This document shows, one piece after another, positions 59,370 to 64,000 of a stretch of DNA of 64,000 nt (position 1 is its first letter; every line of letters begins with the position of its first letter). Below the pieces are notes generated by a model that saw only the letters and a program-made list of their open reading frames with translations, was not told where the DNA came from and searched no databases. The position numbers and the translations under genes were made by a program. Location of the stretch: NCBI GenBank assembly GCA_963728825.1, contig CAVSLA010000006.1:558001-622000 (forward strand). Direction: 5' to 3'. The stretch is from CAVREM01 sp963728825 (GTDB lineage: Bacteria; Acidobacteriota; Vicinamibacteria; Vicinamibacterales; CAVVIG01).

Positions 59370-59986
59370 TGACCGGCCTCTTTAGTTGCTTGAGCGGTCG
59401 CTGCCGTGGCTTCGGCTTCGGCATCGACGTCGTTCCGGTACTGCTTGATGGCCTGTCCGAGGCTCTTGGTCGCTTCGTTGGTTTCAACGCCATCGAGCGT
59501 CAGGCCGGTCATCGCGGCCTTCAGATCGGCGAAGTCGATCCCCAGGTTCTGCGAAACGTTGACCGCTGCGTTGAGCTGTCCGAAGTTCTTGAAACCAGCC
59601 GTTGCGTCGTTGATGTCAGTTCCATCCGGCACAACCGCCAGCAACTTCGCAAGCTGATTCGGCTTGGTCATCAGCTTCTCGGCAACCGCGTTGGTCGGCT
59701 TCCAGGTCGTGCCGTTCGTGCCTGTCGAAGTCGGGGATGTCGTCGAGGCCGTGGTCGTCGACGCAGTCTTCTTCGTCGGCCCCTTGGCCGTGCTCGAGGA
59801 CTTGCCCTTCGGCGAAGACGTCGACGTTGTCGTCGTTGTCGGCTTGGTCTTGGTTGTCTTGGGAGCCGATGCCGTCGACTTCGGAGCCGACGGTTTCGTG
59901 GTTCTTGGCTGAGCGTCCGCGTTCACGGATAGAGTAGCTGCGGCGAAAAACGCCGCCGGAAGTCCTATCCACTTATTGATTCGCAT
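59366..59986 (-). CDS. Exported Ser/Thr/Lys-rich protein
   Basis: 206 aa from ATG 59986. Signal peptide GLPAAFFAAATLSVNADAQ, then a ~70-residue Thr/Ser/Pro/Lys repeat-like stretch and a helical C-terminal part (NQLAKLLAVVPDGTDINDAT, NFGQLNAAVNVSQNLGIDFA). Unknown function; coupled to the barrel-like protein gene downstream (ATGA overlap), hinting at joint function at the envelope. Confidence 0.65.
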   Translation of the reverse strand: MRINKWIGLPAAFFAAATLSVNADAQPRTTKPSAPKSTASAPKTTKTKPTTTTTSTSSPKGKSSSTAKGPTKKTASTTTASTTSPTSTGTNGTTWKPTNAVAEKLMTKPNQLAKLLAVVPDGTDINDATAGFKNFGQLNAAVNVSQNLGIDFADLKAAMTGLTLDGVETNEATKSLGQAIKQYRNDVDAEAEATAATAQATKEAGQ

Positions 59987-60157
59987 TGGCAGACGTGCCT
60001 CCTGCGAAACGGTTGAGCAAGCGACGTGCCTCAACGGATAGGAGTCGGGTTTCCGCTAAGTAATTGACCCGTGGGGGCTAGAGGCGACTTACAATCGTGT
60101 CAGCCGGCCGGTCGAGTTCCGCGACTGCTTGGGAAGTGACAGGAGTGAAATTGTTAC

Positions 60158-60436
60158 TCAGCCTTTCGGAGGGGCCAGCTTGGGAACCTCGGTTTCGGGA
60201 GAGTGTTCCTCATACAATGCGCCGGTCGGGTCGACTTTGTATTTCGCGATCGCCTGGCGAACTTCGTTGCCGTACAAGTCGGGCGGCACCTCATGCCACG
60301 GAGTCGCGACTGCCTCATCCGAGGCCGGAACAATTGAGGATCGAAACGGGGTTACTTTTGCCGCGACGCCGGACACCATGAGCCCGATGAGCGTCGCTGC
60401 GAGTGTCCTCCGAATCCGAATACCCACGAGGTCCAT
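60158..60436 (-). CDS. Small exported protein of unknown function
   Basis: 92 aa. A signal-like N-terminus (RTLAATLIGLMVSGVAAK) is followed by a polar segment (EVPPDLYGNEVRQAIAKYKV, DPTGALYEEHSPETEVPKLA). I recognise no family. The open frame on the other strand upstream of PBP1A is its shadow. Confidence 0.55.
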   Translation of the reverse strand: MDLVGIRIRRTLAATLIGLMVSGVAAKVTPFRSSIVPASDEAVATPWHEVPPDLYGNEVRQAIAKYKVDPTGALYEEHSPETEVPKLAPPKG

Positions 60437-60552
60437 CGGAAAAGTGCGGCTGCAACGCGAGTGCCACGACTTCGTCCCATGGCCTCCGAGTTGCAGAACT
60501 TGACGACCGACGAGGACGTGACGCTCGCGAAGAAGACCGAGGCTGTCGCAAA

Positions 60553-62895
60553 ATGGGTTACCTCCAGAACCAGTTGACTCGTATTCGTTCCGCGTGGCGC
60601 GATCTCCACACGCAGTATCCGCGCGAGGTGCGAGCGGCGCTCAGCGCGGCAGCGGTCGTCGCGATCATCGGCATCATCGGGACCGGATGGTTCCTGCTGA
60701 GCCTGAGCCGATCGTTGCCAAATCACGAGTCGCTGACCCGCATGGGCGAGATGGACCAGGCGACGGCCGTCTACGATGCCAGCGACTCGTTGGCATTCAC
60801 GATCTTCAAGGAGCAGCGCATCGAAGTCCCGCTCGAGTCGATTTCACCGCAGCTCGTCAAGGCGCTCGTCTCGGTCGAAGACCGCCGGTTCTACAAGCAT
60901 CATGGTTTCGATCTGATTCGAATCGCCTCGGCGGCGTTGAAGAATGCCTGGAACCTGCGGGTCGTTCAGGGCGCGAGCACCATCACCCAGCAGCTTGCCC
61001 GGACCAGTTTTCTGACGCTCGATCGGACCTACAGTCGCAAGCTTCAGGAAGTCATCCTCGCCGCTCGAATCGAGCGCGCATTCTCCAAGGAGCGGATTCT
61101 CGAGCTGTACCTGAACAAGGTCTATTTCGGAGACGGACTGTACGGCGTGGAGGCCGCTTCGCGCGGGTTCTTCGCGAAGCATGCGGCCGATCTCACACTG
61201 TCGGAGGCGGCGACGCTCGCTGGCCTCGTCAAGTCTCCTTCGAGCTACGCGCCGACCGTCAGCCTCCAACGTGCAACCGCGCGCCGCAATCTCGTGCTGG
61301 GTACGATGCTCGAAAACGGGGCAATCGACCGTGCACAACTCGAGGCAGCCCGGTCGGAACAACTTGTGGTAAGCGACAACCTGCGCGCTGACGAGCCGTA
61401 CGGCCAGTACTTCAAGGAGCAGGTGCGTCAAGAGCTGGTCGAGCGCTTCGGCTGGCAGCGCGTCTACCAGGGTGGGCTGCGGGTCTTTTCGACGATCGAC
61501 ATGACCATGCAGAAAGCAGCCGAAGCGGCGATCGCCGAGGGGCTGACCACGCTCGACGCCCGGAGCAAGAGCACCGATGCCGAGCCGCTTCAGGCAGCGC
61601 TCGTGGCGATGGATCCGGCAACCGGCCACGTGCGTGCCATGGTCGGCGGTCGCGATTTCGCGAAGAGCCCGTTCAACCGTGCCGTTCAAGCCAGGCGGCA
61701 GCCGGGCTCCGCGTTCAAGCCGTTCGTCTACGCCGCGGCCCTCGAGGCGGGTTACACACCGGCGACGCTGATTACCGATCTCGACGTGCCGATTGAGACG
61801 CTCGAAGGTGCCTGGACGCCCGAGGACGAGCACTCCAGCGCGACGTCGATGAGCCTGCGAGCAGGTCTTCGCATGTCCAGCAATCGGGCAGCTGTCCGGT
61901 TGCTTCAGGAAGTCGGCATTCCCAAGACCGTCGACTACGCGCGCTCGCTCGGCGTTGGCGACGTCCCGAGCGTGCCGTCGCTCGCGCTCGGGTCTGGCGA
62001 GGTGACGCTGCAATCCATGACCGCGGCGTATGCCGCCTTTGCCAATCGCGGCGAGGTTCCCAAACCGATGATGGTCCGTCGCGTCGAGGACCGCGACGGT
62101 CGCGTCCTGTTTGCCGAAAAGGAATCGTCGACGCGCGCCGTCAGCGAGTCGACGGCGTTCCTGATGTCGACGATGTTGTCCGACGTCATCAACGCGGGGA
62201 CCGCCACCCGCGCGCGCCGCACCGGCTTCACGCTGCCGGCGGCCGGGAAGACCGGAACGACCAACGACTTCAAGGACGCGTGGTTCATCGGCTACACGCC
62301 GTCGATCATCGCCGGCGTGTGGGTTGGCTTCGATCAGCCGCGGACCATCATGCGGAACGGCTTCGCCGGCGATATCGCGGTGCCGATCTGGACGACGTTC
62401 ATGAAGAGCGCCACGCGCACCCACAAGCCGCAGTACTTCAAGGCGCCTGCAGGGGTGACCTCAACGTCCGTCTGCCGTCTGTCCGGCAAGCTCGCCGACG
62501 ATGGCTGCGAGGAGGTTGAAGTCGTCGAGCCGAACGGCGGTCTGTCGCGTCGCTCGATGGTCTACACGGAATACTTCGCGCGAAATACGGTCCCGACCGA
62601 AACCTGCGACCTGCACCCGAAACGCAATTTCTTCGGGACGGTCGCGTCGATCTTCCGTTCCGACAGCGAAGGAACCCCCGCCCGAGCGGACGAGGCGGTT
62701 CTGCCGCCACCGCCGGCCGGTCCGGCCGTCTCGGCGACCACCGGTCGTGCTTCGGCAGACGTCACCGAAGCGAAGATCCCTCCGTCAGCTGAGGAGCCGA
62801 AGAAGAAGCGCGGCTTCTGGTCGCGGCTGTTCGGCATCGGCGGGGACGAGAAAGACGACAAAAAGGACGCGAAAAAGGACGATAAAGATCAGTGA
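60553..62895 (+). CDS. Penicillin-binding protein 1A-like (bifunctional)
   Basis: 780 aa from ATG 60553. Membrane anchor AAAVVAIIGIIGTGWFLLSL, GT51 transglycosylase domain (LVSVEDRRFYKHHGFDLIRI, QGASTITQQLARTSF, LNKVYFGDGLYGVEAASRGF), then transpeptidase motifs PGSAFKPFVYAAAL (SxxK), SSNRAAV (SxN) and AGKTGTTNDFKDAWF (KTG). The C-terminus is charged and ends in a Lys/Asp tail. Polymerises and cross-links peptidoglycan in the periplasm. In many Acidobacteria it precedes holB, as here. Confidence 0.93.
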   Translation: MGYLQNQLTRIRSAWRDLHTQYPREVRAALSAAAVVAIIGIIGTGWFLLSLSRSLPNHESLTRMGEMDQATAVYDASDSLAFTIFKEQRIEVPLESISPQLVKALVSVEDRRFYKHHGFDLIRIASAALKNAWNLRVVQGASTITQQLARTSFLTLDRTYSRKLQEVILAARIERAFSKERILELYLNKVYFGDGLYGVEAASRGFFAKHAADLTLSEAATLAGLVKSPSSYAPTVSLQRATARRNLVLGTMLENGAIDRAQLEAARSEQLVVSDNLRADEPYGQYFKEQVRQELVERFGWQRVYQGGLRVFSTIDMTMQKAAEAAIAEGLTTLDARSKSTDAEPLQAALVAMDPATGHVRAMVGGRDFAKSPFNRAVQARRQPGSAFKPFVYAAALEAGYTPATLITDLDVPIETLEGAWTPEDEHSSATSMSLRAGLRMSSNRAAVRLLQEVGIPKTVDYARSLGVGDVPSVPSLALGSGEVTLQSMTAAYAAFANRGEVPKPMMVRRVEDRDGRVLFAEKESSTRAVSESTAFLMSTMLSDVINAGTATRARRTGFTLPAAGKTGTTNDFKDAWFIGYTPSIIAGVWVGFDQPRTIMRNGFAGDIAVPIWTTFMKSATRTHKPQYFKAPAGVTSTSVCRLSGKLADDGCEEVEVVEPNGGLSRRSMVYTEYFARNTVPTETCDLHPKRNFFGTVASIFRSDSEGTPARADEAVLPPPPAGPAVSATTGRASADVTEAKIPPSAEEPKKKRGFWSRLFGIGGDEKDDKKDAKKDDKDQ

Positions 62896-62919
62896 TACGA
62901 TCCGTCTCGAAGCGCGTGG

Positions 62920-63957
62920 ATGCCGTTTCGAGACATCGTCGGTCACAGGCGGCTGGTCGGCCTCGTCGCGCGATCGGTACATCGCGCCACGTTGCCGCCG
63001 AGCCTGATCCTTGCGGGCCCTGAAGGGGTCGGCAAGCGTCTCCTTGCCTTTGCAACCGCCCAGGCGCTGAACTGTTCCAGCCCGGTCATTCCCGAATCCG
63101 GCGTTTCGAGCCCGGCCACCGACCGCCTCGACTGCGATGCGTGCGGCCTCTGCCCGTCATGCTTGAAGATCTCGCGGGCTGTTCACCCGGCCGTACACCT
63201 GATTGAGCCGGGAGATAACGGCTCGATCAGGATCGAGCAGGTACGCGAAGTCATCGACCGGGCCGGTTATCGCCCGTTCGAAGGACGCTGGCGGGTCGTC
63301 ATCATCGATCAGGCCGACGCGCTCGTACCGCAGGCGCAGAATGCGCTGCTGAAGACCCTGGAGGAGCCGCCCTCGTCTGCGGTGTTCCTTCTCGTGACGT
63401 CGCGGCCCGATGCGCTGTTGCCGACGGTGCTGTCGCGGTGCCCCAGGCTTCGCTTTCGACCGCTCGATGCAGACGATGTCGCGAGCGTGCTGACAAAGCA
63501 GGGGCGCAGCAAAACAGAAGCGCATGCGATTGCTGCGGCCGCCGATGGCAGCATCGGTCGCGCCATGGCGGTCAGCGCTGACGATCTCGTGGAAGCTCGT
63601 GATGTCGCCGTCCGGGTGCTCGCACACGCCGCGGCCAGCGATGACGCGCGCCGGCGTCTCGAGAGCACCAGGGATCTGCTCGCAAAAACCGGCGCGGGCG
63701 GCGCGGGCGATCGGGAGCAACTGGCCATCAACCTTCGAGCGATGGCGTCGCTGCTGCGCGACGCCGGGCTGTTGTCAACCCGCAGCGACGCCGGCGCACT
63801 GGCGAATCCTGACGTCAAACCCGCCATCGAACGGTTGACGGCGTTTCGCGGCGAGCGCGGCATTCAGGCATTCACAGCGATCGATCAGGCACTGGTGGCG
63901 CTCGAACGGAATGCGGGCGTCAAGATTGTCGCGGACTGGGTTGTGCTGCAACTCTGA
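62920..63957 (+). CDS. holB: DNA polymerase III delta' subunit
   Basis: 345 aa. AAA+ clamp-loader start FRDIVGHRRLVGLVARSV, degenerate P-loop LAGPEGVGKRLLAF, a zinc module CDACGLCPSCL, sensor stretch VVIIDQADALVPQAQNALLK, TLEEPPSSAVFLLVTSRPDA and the SRC-type motif LSRCPRLRF. Part of the clamp loader, cytoplasmic. 24 bp after PBP1A. Confidence 0.9.
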   Translation: MPFRDIVGHRRLVGLVARSVHRATLPPSLILAGPEGVGKRLLAFATAQALNCSSPVIPESGVSSPATDRLDCDACGLCPSCLKISRAVHPAVHLIEPGDNGSIRIEQVREVIDRAGYRPFEGRWRVVIIDQADALVPQAQNALLKTLEEPPSSAVFLLVTSRPDALLPTVLSRCPRLRFRPLDADDVASVLTKQGRSKTEAHAIAAAADGSIGRAMAVSADDLVEARDVAVRVLAHAAASDDARRRLESTRDLLAKTGAGGAGDREQLAINLRAMASLLRDAGLLSTRSDAGALANPDVKPAIERLTAFRGERGIQAFTAIDQALVALERNAGVKIVADWVVLQL

Positions 63958-63965
63958 GATTGCCA

Positions 63966-64000
63966 ATGAGCGCTTCCGAACCTGCACGCCTCGTGTCGGT
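63966..64000 (+). CDS. Start of a following gene (3' truncated by the window)
   Basis: ATG 63966 opens SASEPARLVSV and runs off the edge, 8 bp after the holB stop. In many bacteria holB is followed by a PSP1-domain (RicT-like) gene; the 11 residues are too short to prove this. Confidence 0.4.
   Translation, partial: MSASEPARLVS

Overview
The window is GC-rich, densely coded DNA of a Gram-negative, LPS-making bacterium, most likely an Acidobacteriota member (Vicinamibacteria-like). This rests on a carboxypeptidase-regulatory TonB receptor, several small secreted proteins of a type common in that phylum, a complete Kdo/heptose LPS core set and abundant PilZ/GAF and Crp/Fnr-type signalling. The lineage is inferred from gene content, not from a marker gene.

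Layout. 0-3.6 kb: a probable operon of a split PEP-synthase/rifampin-phosphotransferase-like enzyme (His domain and ATP-grasp domain on separate genes) and an MFS efflux pump. 3.5-13.6 kb: a lytic transglycosylase, a secreted protein, a TonB receptor, a PhyH-type dioxygenase, a K+ channel with two RCK domains and a glycosyltransferase. 13.7-16.8 kb: a response regulator with an altered acceptor site, a Crp/Fnr regulator, a zinc-ribbon protein, a frameshifted GIY-YIG nuclease with palindromes, and tRNA-Leu. 16.9-20.3 kb: the classic gap-pgk-tpiA-secG run. 20.5-30.6 kb: envelope genes kdtA-lpxK-lpxL, nadE, waaF-gmhB-hldA-hldC-waaC and an isoprenylcysteine-methyltransferase-like gene, followed by tRNA-Val and tRNA-Asp. 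30.9-39.5 kb: a GRDP-like protein, membrane proteins, a heavily frameshifted APC permease, a GAF/PilZ protein and a nucleotidyltransferase. 39.5-49.9 kb: uvrA, a hydrolase, a secreted methyltransferase, a histidine kinase, alkB, and an inactive-looking HtrA homologue, a LuxR-type regulator and an active HtrA. 50-64 kb: a BamA-like porin, DoxX, small exported proteins, a GT4/debranching enzyme/DUF6496/RpoD-like cluster, PBP1A, holB and the first codons of a following gene.

Two non-coding signals stand out. One is a set of arrays of 7-nt units (once 8-nt) whose unit sequence differs between loci while the period stays fixed. Several have facing inverted arms, and one has expanded inside the lpxK reading frame. 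The other is a dispersed palindrome family (TACGTAG plus a GC-rich hairpin) whose stems show compensatory differences.

Caution: about ten otherwise conserved genes (pgk, gap, nadE, waaF, gmhB, a GAF/PilZ gene, a nucleotidyltransferase, a histidine kinase, an HtrA and above all the APC permease) carry small indels, nearly always a one-base insertion. Because the coding on both sides is intact, I read most of these as sequence errors rather than true pseudogenes. Their coordinates are given as whole genes spanning the shift.
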